From: Euryodendron excelsum
Taxonomy: Eukaryota > Streptophyta > Magnoliopsida > Ericales > Pentaphylacaceae
Direction of reading: 5' to 3'
Assembly: GCA_033060915.1 (NCBI GenBank)
Contig: CM065387.1
Span: 34,925,001-34,989,000, forward strand
Length of the DNA stretch: 64,000 nt
The translations under genes were made by a program, and so were the position numbers. Below the pieces are notes generated by a model. That model saw nothing but the letters and a program-made list of their open reading frames with translations, ran no database searches and was not told the origin of the DNA. Shown here piece by piece: positions 1 through 11,128 of the stretch. Position 1 is the first letter of the stretch, and each line of letters begins with the position of its first letter.

Positions 1-212
1 CCGGTGGAGGCGGGGACGGAGGTCCAAATCAATCCCCATGTGAGGATGGAGGTGGATAGTTTAGGTGGAAGCGGGGATGAAAATTCCAACCTCCGCTCTG
101 CCCCAATCCATTGCCATCATAGATATTTCTGGCTAGTAATGTCTAAACCAAAGCCTTATCGAAACTTATAATAATAGCGTATTGTTATTTTTTACAAGTT
201 TGTGGGTGTGCT

Positions 213-1030
213 CTAGGAATGTAAATGTGGTTCGAGCTCGAGGACGGCCCAAGCCTAGCTAGGTCCAAACTTGGACCAAGCCTACTCCTTATGGGTAAGT
301 CTGGGCCTTCCATTAGGTAGCCCGGTTCTGCCAAACTCGAGCCCGAGCCCAAGCCTAAGCTTGCCCACTATAAATATATTAAGTTTGATTTATGAATTTA
401 AACTTTTTTGTAATCATAAGTTTAATATAAAATTTATACAATTGTAAGTTTAATTATAACTTTATATAATTGTTAGTTTAATATAAACTTTGTGTAATCA
501 TAGGTTTATTTATAAATTTATATACTTGTAAGTTTAATAAGTTTTTATATAATTATAAGTTTAATTATATAAATATCTTATCAATTATCTAATTATAAAT
601 TTAATAAAAACTTTATATATTATAAATTTAGTTACATAAATATCTTACCACTTATCATTGTAAGTTTAAATAGTTATCAAAGTAAAATATTCCTGCCATT
701 ACTCATAAATATGATTATAAAGTAGTTACCATTTATATATATATTTATAAGTTTAGTTTTGAACCATTATTTAACCTACAAACTTTTTTTTTGGCTAGTT
801 TAAATTAATTTAGTTTAAAGTCTAAACCATTATTTAAAAATTTTAATTTAAAATTGATTAAGCTCACCCAAGCCCAAGCCTGTTCCCACCTTTAGGGCCA
901 CGAGTAGGTCTGGGGCCTAGGATTTGCCATTTTGGCCCAGCTGGCCCAAAATTTGGAGAGAGTCTGGCAAGCTTGACCCGAGCCCAATGAGCCCAAGGCC
1001 GAACCGCGGTGGGCCAAAATTACATCTCTA
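213..1030. repeat. Dispersed repeat with GC-rich ends and AT-rich core
   Basis: The two ends are rich in GCCCAAGCC/GAGCCCGAGCC-like words, while the middle (about 370-850) is very AT-rich and built of repeated 'taagtttaat' blocks. The outer ends resemble each other in inverted orientation (taggaatgtaaat at the left; the reverse complement of the right end reads tagagatgtaatt), and CTCTA occurs at both edges, so a non-autonomous inverted-repeat element is possible. No coding capacity is visible. Edges and class are uncertain. Confidence 0.35.
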
Positions 1031-1078
1031 CTACTATCGACTGAATCACCATAATCGTGCATCACTCTATTTATATGG

Positions 1079-1467
1079 TGTTATAAAAGCAAAGAATATA
1101 AGCTGGAGAATATAAATCAACACAAAATATGTATCGTGAATAGTTCTTCAGGAACTATCAAATATTTATCATATTTATTCTTCAGGAATATGTAGGGTTA
1201 ATCTTCTGGATCACCCAAAACTTTATTGCTAATATAAAATAATAATACAACATAATTTTTACAACTCACCTAGACAGCTTTTCTTCTCTTTCCTCTCTTT
1301 GATTTCTCTCCTCTTTCTTTTCTCTCTGTATTGTATTCGTTGCCTATAATGAATCTAGGCAACTCTTATTTATAGGCAAAGAGCAAGAGAACAAATGAGG
1401 GAGGGGGGGGCTGCGGAAATTAATACAGCCAAAGATGAGGCGGCTGTAGGTCAGCCAATATGTCACA
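1079..1467 (-). repeat. 3' LTR of the copia element
   Basis: It starts tgttataaaag and ends gtcaca on the plus strand and matches 6816-7203 over its full length. The visible differences are one extra G in the G run near 1405 and two G/A changes (near 1415 and 1433). A minus-strand TATA-like word (ctataaataag) lies at about 1366-1376. Confidence 0.95.
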
Positions 1468-1482
1468 CTCCCCCTTGGATGA
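1468..1482 (-). other. Polypurine tract of the copia element
   Basis: Read on the minus strand, the bases just before the 3' LTR are ccaagggggag, a typical purine primer for plus-strand DNA synthesis, placed directly against the LTR. Confidence 0.7.
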
Positions 1483-1612
1483 CCTCTTGGGTATGTTAAA
1501 ACTGCCTCATTAAAACCTTGCTAGGAAAAACCCAGTGGGAAAAAAAAAACCATAGCGAAGGAAAAAGAGTACAGTACTTAACTCCCCCTGAAGAATAAGA
1601 AAATGATCTGCT

Positions 1613-2836
1613 TCATGAAAGATTTCTGAGACGGCGCATACCAATACCATGCACAAGCTTTTCAAATGTTGCAGTTGGTAATGCCTTAGTAAATAAGTCG
1701 GCCAAATTATCACTAGACCGTATTTGCTGAACATCAAGATCACCACTTTTCTGGAGCTCATGTGTATGGAAGAACTTTGGAGAAATATGCTTCGTTCTGT
1801 CACCTTTAATGTAGCCTCCCTTAATCTGTGCAATACAAGCTGCATTATCCTCGTATAATATCGTCGATGTATTTTTGATTGTAGATAATCCGCAACTTTC
1901 TTGAATATGTTGAATCATGGATCTTAGCCAGATACACTCTCGGCTTGCTTCATGAATTGCAATTATCTCAGAATGATTTGAAGAAGTTGCAGTTAATGTC
2001 TGCTTCACTGATCGCCAGGATATAGCAGTGTTACCATAAGTAAACACATACCCAGTTTGAGACCTAGCTTTATGAGGATCAGAAAGATAGCCAGCGTCTG
2101 CATAGCCAATCAATTCAGGTTGTGACTCATTGGAATAAAATAATCCCATATCAGTTGTCCCTCGTAGGTAACGCAGTATATGTTTCACTCCTTTCCAATG
2201 TCTTTGTGTTGGTGCAGAACTGTATCGTGCCAATAAGTTGACAGAGAATGCTATATCAGGTCTTGTACAATTGGCAAGATACATAAGGGCGCCGATTGCA
2301 CTAAGATATGGTACTTCAGGACCAAGAAGTTCTTCACCGTCATCTTGAGGACGGAAAATATCTTTATGTACATCTAGTGAACGGACAACCATTGGAGAAC
2401 TTAATGGATGAGCTTTGTCCATGTAAAACCGCGTTAAAACCTTTTCAGTATATGCTGATTGATGGACAAGAATTCCATTGGATAAGTGCTCAATCTGTAA
2501 GCCAAGACAATACTTGGTTTTTCCAAGATCTTTCATTTCAAACTCCTTCTTTAAATCACAAGCAGATGTTGTTAGTTCTTCAGAAGTTCCAACAAGAGTC
2601 AAATCATCAACATAGACTGCAATAATAGTAAATCCAGATTCTGATTTCTTAATAAAAATGCATGGACAAATTGTATTATTCACATATCCATTTTGCAATA
2701 GATATTCACTAAGACGATTGTACCACATGCGTCCAGATTGTTTTAACCCATACAACGATCGTTGAAGCTTGATAGAATATAAGCTTCTAGATGAAATATG
2801 TGCTTCAGGCATTTTAAATCCTTCAGGAATTTTCAT
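1613..2836 (-). pseudogene. Copia pol fragment: reverse transcriptase C-terminal part and RNase H
   Basis: A 407-residue open segment. It begins in the reverse transcriptase palm (SLYGLKQSGRMWYNRL), contains the catalytic YVDD near residue 75, and continues into a copia-type RNase H with an ADAGYLSD motif, a DN-A motif (YEDNAACI) and the usual end around TKHISPKFF and LADLFTKALP. It would finish the pol polyprotein that copies the RNA genome into DNA and removes the RNA strand. It is separated from the upstream part by a frameshift inside a TA run at about 2833-2848, where the upstream frame stops at 2833-2835. Without that break the reading would be continuous. The remaining domain looks otherwise well preserved. 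Confidence 0.92.
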
Positions 2837-3675
2837 ATATATATATCATTATCTAATTCACCATACAAGTAGGCTGTCACGACGTCCATCAGACGCATAT
2901 CCAGTCCTTCTGAGACTGATAAACTAATTAAGAATCTGAACGTAATGGCATCCATTACAGGAGAGTATGTCTCATCATAATCAATACCAGGTCTCTGCGA
3001 GAAACCTTGTGCTACGAGTCGGGCTTTATATCGTACTATTTCATTTTTCTCATTTCGTTTTCGTACGAATACCCATTTATATCCAACAGGTTTCACATCT
3101 TCAGGTGTGTGGACTACAAGTCCAAATACTTTACGTTGTGCTAATGAGTGTAATTCTGCCTCAATAGCTTCTTTCCATTTTGGCCAATCAATTCTACGTC
3201 GACATTCGTCGACTGTCTGTGGTTCAGTCTCTTCATTACTTCTGGTAATGCCAAGAGCTACTTTAAATGAAAATATGCTGTCGACAACAATCTTATTTCT
3301 TTTCCAGCTTTCTCCTATATTCATATAACTTATTGAGATCTCATTATTTTCAGGTACCATATCACTTACAGGAGATATCTCTTCAAGAGGTTTCTCTTCT
3401 GGGAATTCTTCTTCAGGATTCTCTTCTTCAGGAAGTTTAGATATTGTGTTCTCTTCAGGAGCATCAACTTGCTTATGCATTGTTTCTTGTGTCTTCCTTT
3501 TTCTAGGAACCGTGTCTTTTGCACCGACAGGCCTCCCACGCTTCAAGCGTGTTTTAGATTCATTTGCTGCTGTACTAATAGATTGTCCTACAGGGACATT
3601 AATACGTGCTGGAGTATTAGCAGCTGGTATATGTGATTTTGTCACATTCTTTGTGTCGGTGAAGGCATCAGGCAA
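2833..3675 (-). pseudogene. Copia pol fragment: linker and N-terminal reverse transcriptase
   Basis: A 280-residue open segment. The first 130 residues are the low-complexity linker after integrase (basic stretch near residue 45, then Glu/Pro-rich). Reverse transcriptase starts near residue 165 (WKEAIEAEL), with the usual landmarks YKWVFVRKRN, YKARLVAQGF, YDETYSPV and the catalytic first-aspartate block DVVTAYLYGEL at the end. It is bounded upstream by an in-frame TAG (3691-3693) and downstream by the TA-run frameshift, so it is an internal slice of one original polyprotein and not a separate gene. Confidence 0.92.
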
Positions 3676-3690
3676 TTGATTTGCAATTGT

Positions 3691-4917
3691 CTATAAATGA
3701 ATAATTCTGTGAATTTCTGATTCACATTGACTTGTTCGAGGATCAAGGTGAGACATTGTTGCAATATTCCAACTGATCTCTCGTTGTTTTTCTAATTGCG
3801 TCCTTTCTCCCCCTAATGGTGGGAAGACTGACTCATCAAAATGACAATCCGCGAAACGTGCCTTGAAGACATCACCTGTTAAGGGTTCCAAATATCTAAT
3901 AATAGATGGAGAATCAAAACCAACATAAATTCCAAGTCTACGTTGGGGACCCATTTTAGTACGCTGTGGAAGTGAGATAGGGACATATACAGCACAACCA
4001 AAAACTCGTAAGTGAGAAATATTGGGTTGCTGACCAATAACAAGTTGTAATGGTGAGTACTGATGGTAAGCAGTTGGTCGGACTCTAACCAAAGAGGCAG
4101 CATGCAATATGGCATGTTCCCAAGCAGAAACAGGTAATTTTGTTTTCATAAGTAAAGGTCGAGCAATCAATTGGAGCCGTTTTATAAACGCTTCAGCAAG
4201 ACCATTTTGTGTATGTGTGTGGGCAACTGGGTGTTCAACATCAATCCCTATTGACATACAATAATCATCAAAGGTTTGAGATGTAAATTCTCCAGCATTA
4301 TCTAGTCGTATCGACTTGATTGGGTAATTTGAAAACTGTGCCTGTAAGCGAATAATTTGAGTAAGCAGTCTAGCAAAAGCAATATTACGGGTAGAAAGCA
4401 AACAAACATGTGACCACCGTGTAGATGCATCTATTAAAACCATGAAATAACGAAATGGTCCACATGGAGGATGTATTGGCCCACAGATATCCCCGTGAAT
4501 TCTGTGTAAGAATGATGGGGACTCAAGAATTACCTTAGAAGGAGATGGTTTGACAATTAATTTCCCCTGTGAACAGGCAGCACATGTATAATCATGTGAC
4601 AACAGAATCTTCAGGTTCTTTAACGGATGTCCATGTGAATTGTCAATAATTCGACGCATCATGGTTGACCCTGGATGACCCAAACGATCATGCCATAGTA
4701 TAAAATTCTTTGGGTCAAAGCACTTCTGGTGCATCACTACAGGTGATTCTTCTGCTCTTATAGAAGTATAATATAATCCAGAAGACAATGCAGCAAGTTT
4801 TTCTAATATATATTTCTTTCCTGAAATATAAGCAATAATGTAGAGTTGTTCTACATTATCTGCATTCGTCGTCTCAATATGATATCCATTACGACGTATA
4901 TCTTTAAAACTAATCAA
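3691..4917 (-). pseudogene. Copia pol fragment: integrase
   Basis: The segment carries the pre-integrase zinc-binding domain (WHDRLGHPG, then CAACSQGK) followed by the integrase core. The DDE residues are visible: Asp in GDICGP, Asp in RLDNAGEF, Glu in NGLAEAF. Further on is the C-terminal part with RVFGCAVYVP and GIYVGFD, typical of Ty1/copia. The role would be joining the cDNA to the host chromosome. It stays in the same frame as the protease segment upstream, from which it is parted only by a TGA (4921-4923), and as the reverse transcriptase segment downstream, parted by a TAG (3691-3693). The open segment has no upstream ATG; it starts at a TTG after the TGA, so it is not an independent gene. 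Confidence 0.92.
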
Positions 4918-4920
4918 ATT

Positions 4921-5187
4921 TCATGTAGATTTTGTAGAATACAATGCATCATCAATGCATAACTTTGTTCCTCTTGGCAATATTATATTGGCCCTTCTGG
5001 AGCCTTCAATTAATTTTGTTGTGCCAGAGATTGTCTTGACATTAGCTTCAAGTAATGTCAAGTGTGAGAAATATTTTTTCTCGCGAAGAATTGTGTGTGT
5101 TGTTCCACTGTCTACCAGACATATGGCTTCACCATTCATTTTAGATATATTCAACGCGTTGATATGATCCATGTATCTATATAACAT
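4921..5187 (-). pseudogene. Copia pol fragment: aspartic protease
   Basis: An 88-residue open segment with the retroviral-type protease active site LVDSGTTHTI near residue 25. The domain would cut the Gag-Pol polyprotein into its parts. It ends at an in-frame TGA (4921-4923), after which the same frame continues into integrase. It lies in a different frame from gag: the gag stop is at 5300-5302, about 115 bases upstream of the first ATG here. Confidence 0.88.
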
Positions 5188-5299
5188 ATTAAATGTGCTT
5201 AATTAAAACATGATCATTTATTACAAAGACAAGCAGATAAAGAAAACATTACACAAGCTGATAATAAACAACATAAACTAGAACAAATAGACAAGAAAA

Positions 5300-6325
5300 T
5301 TAAGTAGTGTGGACATCTCCATCACCAATTAAATGATCTATTCTTCCACTTGCATCTTCAAAGAAATCTGAAATATCAAGATGAGAAATATCAACTTGGC
5401 CATCAAAATCTGTAAAATGCAATTCTGCATTTTTTTCTTTATCTTTAATTGAGGCTTGGTAAAGCTCTCTCAAATGTTTGGACGTATGACAGGTACGTGA
5501 CCAATGGCCTCTCATCCCACACCTATAACAAGTATCTTCAGATTTCTTAGGAGGAGGTTGATTCTGTAACCCTTTCCCCTTTTCATATTTATTCCACTGC
5601 TGGTGGTATGGTGTGGTATATTTAAATCTCATATGATAACCTCCACGATAATGTCCACGATTGCGACTATTATTTCTGCCATTATCACGACCACGTCCGC
5701 GACCACGTCTGCTAATTGAGCTTGCATTCACTTCAGGGAATGGAGCTGAACCAGTAGGTCGGGACTGATGGTTTTTCAGTAACAACTCATTATTTTGCTC
5801 AGCCACAAGAAGACAGGATATTAATTCAGAATATTTCTTAAATCTACGCTCTCGATATTGCTGCTGCAGGAGCACATTCGAGGCATGAAATGTAGAAAAT
5901 GTTTTTTCTAACATGTCTTCATCCGTAATCTTGTCTCCACATAATTTTAATCGTGAGCTGATTTTAAATAATGCAGAGTTGTACTCACTGACAGTTTTAT
6001 AATCTTGCAACCTCAGGTGCATCCATTCAGATCTAGCTCTTGGGAGGATTACGGTCTTCTGGTGCTCGTATCTCTCCTTTAAATTTTGCCACAAGAGCAA
6101 TGGATCTTTTATCGTGAGGTATTCTGATTTCAGTTCCTCATGAAGATGATGGCGAAGGAAAATCATAGCTTTTGCGCGATCCTGCTGGGATGCGTCATTT
6201 TCCTCCACTATTGTTTGTTCAAGTGCTTTTGCAGCAAGATGGATCTCGGCATCAAGGATCCACGATAAATAATTATCGCCAGAAATATCAAGGGCGGCAA
6301 ATTCCAATTTGGCAAGATTTGACAT
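5300..6325 (-). CDS. gag: Copia Gag (nucleocapsid/capsid) protein
   Basis: A 341-residue intact frame. The N-terminal two thirds are the copia capsid-type domain (LEFAALDISGDNYLSWILD near the start, WQNLKERYE and YNSALFKISSRL further on). An Arg/Gly-rich basic stretch follows at about residues 205-230, then one CCHC zinc knuckle (CYRCGMRGHWSRTC, near residue 265) that would bind the RNA genome. The acidic tail ends shortly after a LIGDGD motif, a common end for plant copia Gag. The start is the first ATG at 6323-6325. It is the only coding region of the element without a visible break, so Gag could still be made even though pol is dead. Confidence 0.92.
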   Translation of the reverse strand: MSNLAKLEFAALDISGDNYLSWILDAEIHLAAKALEQTIVEENDASQQDRAKAMIFLRHHLHEELKSEYLTIKDPLLLWQNLKERYEHQKTVILPRARSEWMHLRLQDYKTVSEYNSALFKISSRLKLCGDKITDEDMLEKTFSTFHASNVLLQQQYRERRFKKYSELISCLLVAEQNNELLLKNHQSRPTGSAPFPEVNASSISRRGRGRGRDNGRNNSRNRGHYRGGYHMRFKYTTPYHQQWNKYEKGKGLQNQPPPKKSEDTCYRCGMRGHWSRTCHTSKHLRELYQASIKDKEKNAELHFTDFDGQVDISHLDISDFFEDASGRIDHLIGDGDVHTT

Positions 6326-6815
6326 TTTACAATGCTATACCATACGAAACAATAAGCTTAAATCAGGTATGGTGACAATATGATGTATAAATAATTAAAC
6401 GAAAATCAATGCACTATTCATTGCATTTTATATTATATTTTCTTATTTCAATACTATTCATCACTATTCATGAATAGTAACATGCATCGATATATATAAT
6501 ATTACTATTTCTGTCTTTATTCTAACTTTCAATCCATACATCAAAAAATAGTCAAGTCACATGTCTATGGAAAGGTATCGAAATATGGATTCCAGATCTC
6601 TAACTATCATAGGCAAATAATGCAAGATATAAGAGAAATAAAGCAACAAAGTTTTAAAAGAAATACTATTCATTGCAATAGTGAATTACTGTTCATACTA
6701 TTCACGCAAATTGAGTGCACAGTAAAGAATTCAAAATGAAGATAAATTACACAGAAAAAGTAGTATCATGATGTAAAGAAAACCATAAAGTAGTTAGAGT
6801 ATCGTGCTGATAACG
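6326..6815 (-). other. Untranslated leader and primer-binding region of the copia element
   Basis: This lies between the 5' LTR and gag on the minus strand and has no protein frame. Next to the LTR the minus strand reads cgttatcagcacgatac, a sequence in the primer-binding position of the kind often seen in plant copia elements; I did not assign the tRNA. The rest is AT-rich with repeated 'actattcat' words. Confidence 0.6.
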
Positions 6816-7203
6816 TGTTATAAAAGCAAAGAATATAAGCTGGAGAATATAAATCAACACAAAATATGTATCGTGAATAGTTCTTCAGGAACTATCAAAT
6901 ATTTATCATATTTATTCTTCAGGAATATGTAGGGTTAATCTTCTGGATCACCCAAAACTTTATTGCTAATATAAAATAATAATACAACATAATTTTTACA
7001 ACTCACCTAGACAGCTTTTCTTCTCTTTCCTCTCTTTGATTTCTCTCCTCTTTCTTTTCTCTCTGTATTGTATTCGTTGCCTATAATGAATCTAGGCAAC
7101 TCTTATTTATAGGCAAAGAGCAAGAGAACAAATGAGGGAGGGGGGGCTGCAGAAATTAATACAGCCAAAGATGAGGCAGCTGTAGGTCAGCCAATATGTC
7201 ACA
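6816..7203 (-). repeat. 5' LTR of the copia element
   Basis: A 388-bp repeat of 1079-1467. It would hold the promoter: the minus strand has a TATA-like ctataaataag at 7102-7112. It is followed directly by the target duplication TATGG at 7204-7208. Confidence 0.95.
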
Positions 7204-7208
7204 TATGG

Positions 7209-9240
7209 TTCTTCAATGCATGATTTAGTGTTGAATCATCATCTCACCTGTGAAGTTGTCCAAACACTACTCTATATCCTCTATAAATCCACATAGGATT
7301 GGTTTACGTCCTAAACCACAAACAAGACGACCTCCCCGGAGAATTCCTTACACCAGGACTCTTCAGACATCCTTTTGGATAATGTCAATCTACTTTCTCT
7401 AAATATCAATGGCTCTTTGAATACAGAGACTTTCTTCGGGCATTGCAGAAAGAAAGTATCAAAATCTATATTTTGAGCTTCCACTAACCTCTTATCAATC
7501 AGATTCTTGGCCAAAATAAGCTTTCTTGAGATTTGTCAAGTTGGTCAAACTTTGCCCTGTGAGAACAGGATTTCAAAATCTCGCCTGTGCAAGAATCCGG
7601 GGAGCTACATTATCTATAGTTCACGGCCACGAGAGGGTATGTGGTGAGAACGCAGTGAACAGTATTGGAAATTTGAAAATTTCTAATATGTAATTCCAAG
7701 ATGGGGACCATCTAATTTCCCTCAAACAAATTCTAATCCCAGGTTTGCATGACAGTTTGTCTGACAATATGTCCAATGTGGTACTTGGACCCATTTAAGA
7801 GAATCATCGATCTGGTCTATTATATGCTTCAACTGGCCTGTTAGGGTCATGTTTGATACCACCACTGGTTTAATCTGGTTTTCCTTTTTCATATGAAATC
7901 TCATTGTAGTATCTCAAGGTTTAAATAATGGATGAACAGAAAAAAGTAGTAGATTTGGTCCACTTCAACCCTTGTGCTAACATGGCATGAGGATCTTTCA
8001 CATAGCCAGCCGGCCTCTTTAATTGGTTTCTTTTCTCCAGTGGATTATGAGCTAGCTGAAGTTGCCTTTTGAGGGACACACTATGCATCACATAAAGAAT
8101 GCAAGCAATCCACATGGCTGCTATTATAAGGCTGAAGAGTGCATCCCATAAGAGGCTAAAGCCTAAAGCCTAAAGTTGAAGAGTAGCACACGACCCTTAA
8201 CATGTACACCGGAATTGATGAATGTTAAGACAATGGTAGAAGAATGCCCCAAATAAGGCTATATAACTAACTACGTGGTTGAATGCTATATATACACCAT
8301 TCAATCAAATATAGATGGTGCATTTTCTTTTCTATTATTTTTTGTTTCTTTTTGGAAAGTAGAGCTAGAGAATCAACTAACCTGGCAAACACAAAAAGGT
8401 CCAACACCAACACCTATGGTGGGGATTCGAAGAGCAGAAGTCACAACAGCAGCCACAGGTAACAGGGACACTTTCCCTACAGCCAAGGAAGTCTCCACAA
8501 CCTGCACCGAGCAACGTTATAAGTAAGGGTAGCTAACGGTGGTAGTGGTGACGGGTTTCAGGGTGTAATGGACGTCACGGAGACCGAAGTCATGAATTTT
8601 TTTATCCTTCAGCTAACTCTCACAAACCTTACCAATACGCATATTTTTTTTTTTAGAATCACATTTAGTATGGTTAACTATATAGTTTTTAGTATGTATT
8701 ATTTGATTTATAAACCCCATCTAATTTATACTATTTTTAAGTTGCTAGCAATAAAGTTTCTATCAATAACTAATGATTTGCATATAATAATTTAATAGTG
8801 CATTTTGAACTTTGCAATGTGCATGAAAATTAGAATGGTTTAATAATTTAATAGTGCTTAGTCACGTGTCCCTTTAAAATAAAATATACCAGAATAATAA
8901 AATAAAATTTGTTAACATAAAAATTCAAATAATAAAATAATTTTATTTATTAAGTTAATAAATCATTTAAGAAAAATGTAATATGCCTTATTGCCTATTT
9001 GCCATGTATTTAATCATAAAAAATTGAAGTAACTAATTAGTAATTAATGAATATCATAAAAGTATGGATGACAAGATGAGAAAACACGTTGCATATTTAA
9101 AACTACATTGTTATGCATAGACATTATTATGTGTGCATGCACACAAAATGATTTCATTAAAAATTTAAAAGTAAACAGCGGGTGGGGGGTGGCATCTGGA
9201 TACATACACGGACAATCCATACACACAAAGGTAAAGGAAT
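7209..9240. other. Gene-free stretch, nothing recognised
   Basis: Only short chance frames (60-83 codons) without recognisable domains or plausible splice structure occur here. Base composition is moderately AT-rich and becomes very AT-rich after about 8590. No tRNA, rRNA or repeat could be supported. Confidence 0.4.
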
Positions 9241-9251
9241 TAACTTGATAT

Positions 9252-9450
9252 GACTGCCCGGTTGCCGTAGCGGCCGTAACGGCAGTGTAACGAGACGTTA
9301 CAGGTGTTATGCTACCTTAATGGCCGTTACGGAGATCGTAATGGCTATCACACAAGTGAAATTCATTCCCACAAGTATAGTGGCCTGTAACGGACTTAGC
9401 ATTGACTGAAACCATAACATAACCCCATTATGTAACAGTTTTGGCTGCTT
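9252..9450. repeat. Repeat fragment built on CCGTAACGG words
   Basis: A GC-richer island in AT-rich DNA. It contains several copies, in both orientations, of ccgtaacgg/ccgttacgg-like words (for example near 9273, 9325 and 9392). This looks like a fragment of a dispersed transposon end; the class is unknown. Confidence 0.4.
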
Positions 9451-9852
9451 TTTAAACATTGATTACAAGCTATGAAGGTATATAGATGCTATAATATGTG
9501 AGAAAACACTTCTGTCAAGCCTCTTGATAGGGATGGAAGATTGGAGAATTTTTGAGTGATCCAATATGGACTTCCAGTCTAGTTATGTTGACAGAGATGG
9601 ATTCATTGCCTCTGAAACTTCCATTGAAGGTGCTTCAAATGGACAACTACATTCCCATCTATCCGAAATCTCCCTGAATGGATCAAACTCAACTGAAGAG
9701 CCGCTGTTGGTGACACCACTGCAGCACTCAATTGAAATCTCATAAAATGCTTTCTTTTTCATGAAATTTAGCTTATGCTGAGAATTTCTTCTTACCAAAT
9801 ACATGCTCCTCCTTCCTCGAAACTAAGATGGGATCGACAAGAGCTACCCTAC

Positions 9853-10185
9853 AACTAGGGCTATAAACAAGTCATTCCGAGCCAAATAGTGGATTATTCA
9901 AGCTTGGTTTGATAATCTTAACAAACTTGAAATTTTGTTCAAGTTTAAATTGTTTAACTTTTGAGCCGATCTTAAATGAGCTTTAATCGAGACGATCATG
10001 AGCCAAACTCGAGTAACTTAAATTTTTTAGTATACTTTTGTTTATCGAGCCAAGTTTGAACCGAGCTCAAAAAATTAATGAGCTTTAAAATGTGTTCAAA
10101 TTGAGCTCATTATATAACGAGGCGATCTCAAATAAGTTTTTAACGAGTCAAACACGAACTGAATAGCTTAGTTGATTTTACAGCG
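9853..10185. repeat. Dispersed AGCTC/GAGCC-rich repeat
   Basis: A stretch starting agggctataaacaag and rich in 'gagccaa', 'gagctcaaa' and 'aacgagtcaaac' words. It is similar in style to abundant non-coding plant repeats that begin AGGGCTGTAAAC. No frame, LTR or target duplication was found. Confidence 0.4.
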
Positions 10186-10779
10186 CTACTTACAACTAGT
10201 CCTCCTATAGGTATCTTTTCGTAGATCATCAAGAAGCAACACAACCTCTTGATCACATACAATAACAACATAATAATTCGATCGTGGCTTAGTTTCGCCA
10301 TTAAATTTTGTAGCCCTGAGGTCCCAAGCAAAATCAACAGTCTTGCCATCCCATTCTGGTCCTTCAACAGAGACAGATAATCAAATAAGTAACAAATTCT
10401 TGTACCATGTCACAGTTTTTATAAGAAACTGGCCAACAATATTTGTTTGATGGACATGTCATACGCACATTAGTAAATTCTGGCATGGCCTCATTACAAC
10501 AGTTGGAACATCATCTGTCTGCCAGAACAAAATATTCTCACAAAATTTATGTATAGAATGACATAGTTGAATGGGATTTTTCACTTTAAAATAATATACT
10601 ACCCATCGTAATGACTCTTATTTCAATGTGAACATCTTAGAATACTTATATTTCTAGTTATTGCATTGTTCACACAAAACAACACCTACTATTTTAACTT
10701 CTTAGAATGTATTTCTAGATAATACATTGTTCATATATCTCCGAACAATTAGTTTGCATGGATACATGTCCATACATAG

Positions 10780-11060
10780 CAGTCCATTAATTTCCTACTC
10801 CATTTTCGAAGTTAAGAAATTTCATTCATAATGGGTCAATGTTCCCAATACGATTAACATAAAAAGAGTAACAAACTAGGGTTAAATTTAGATCAGTCCA
10901 GTCTGTTAATAGTAATCCGATTTGATATATATTGCCTGTATCTGTAAACATAGGAGTTGAATTCTTCTTAATAGTTCTTCTCATCACCCTCCATTTCTTT
11001 GTCATTTCAACCCAAAAACCAGGTTCTCTTCTATAAAAAGCGTTCTCCACAACGCTCTCC

Positions 11061-11063
<3 letters not shown>
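10780..11063 (+). promoter_or_regulatory. Promoter of TSPO copy 1
   Basis: About 270 bases in front of the gene are conserved with the regions before copies 2, 3 and 4 (shared blocks aagttaagaaatttcattca, gttgaattctt and catcaccctcc). A clean TATA box (ctataaaaag) is at 11031-11040, about 97 bases before the ATG, which places the transcription start near the beginning of the CT tract. No specific stress element was identified with confidence. Confidence 0.75.

Positions 11064-11116
<53 letters not shown>
11064..11116 (+). repeat. (TC)n microsatellite in the 5' leader of TSPO copy 1
   Basis: An uninterrupted TC run of about 53 bases between the TATA box and the ATG. The same position holds a pyrimidine tract in copies 3 and 4, so it is an inherited part of the leader and not a random microsatellite. 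Confidence 0.95.
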
Positions 11117-11117
<1 letters not shown>

Positions 11118-11128
11118 AAATTCTTTCA

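Larger units (their letters stand above)
1079..7203 (-). mobile_element. Complete Ty1/copia LTR retrotransposon, coding-defective
   Basis: A 6.1 kb element reading on the minus strand. It has two nearly identical LTRs starting TG and ending CA, flanked by the 5-bp target duplication TATGG (1074-1078 and 7204-7208). From right to left lie the 5' LTR, a primer-binding-site region, gag, then protease, integrase, reverse transcriptase and RNase H, a purine tract and the 3' LTR. The order integrase before reverse transcriptase defines Ty1/copia. The LTRs differ by about two substitutions and one G in a G run, which implies a recent insertion. The pol frame is nevertheless broken by two stops and one frameshift. 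The clade within copia was not assigned. Confidence 0.95.

Noticed and set aside
3691..4917. Stand-alone integrase gene
   Set aside because: The frame has no ATG at its start and is continuous with protease and reverse transcriptase apart from single stops, so it is part of one broken polyprotein.
7311..8526. Short frames of 60-83 codons between the copia element and TSPO copy 1
   Set aside because: No recognisable domain, no related frame elsewhere in the window and no supporting splice sites or promoter.
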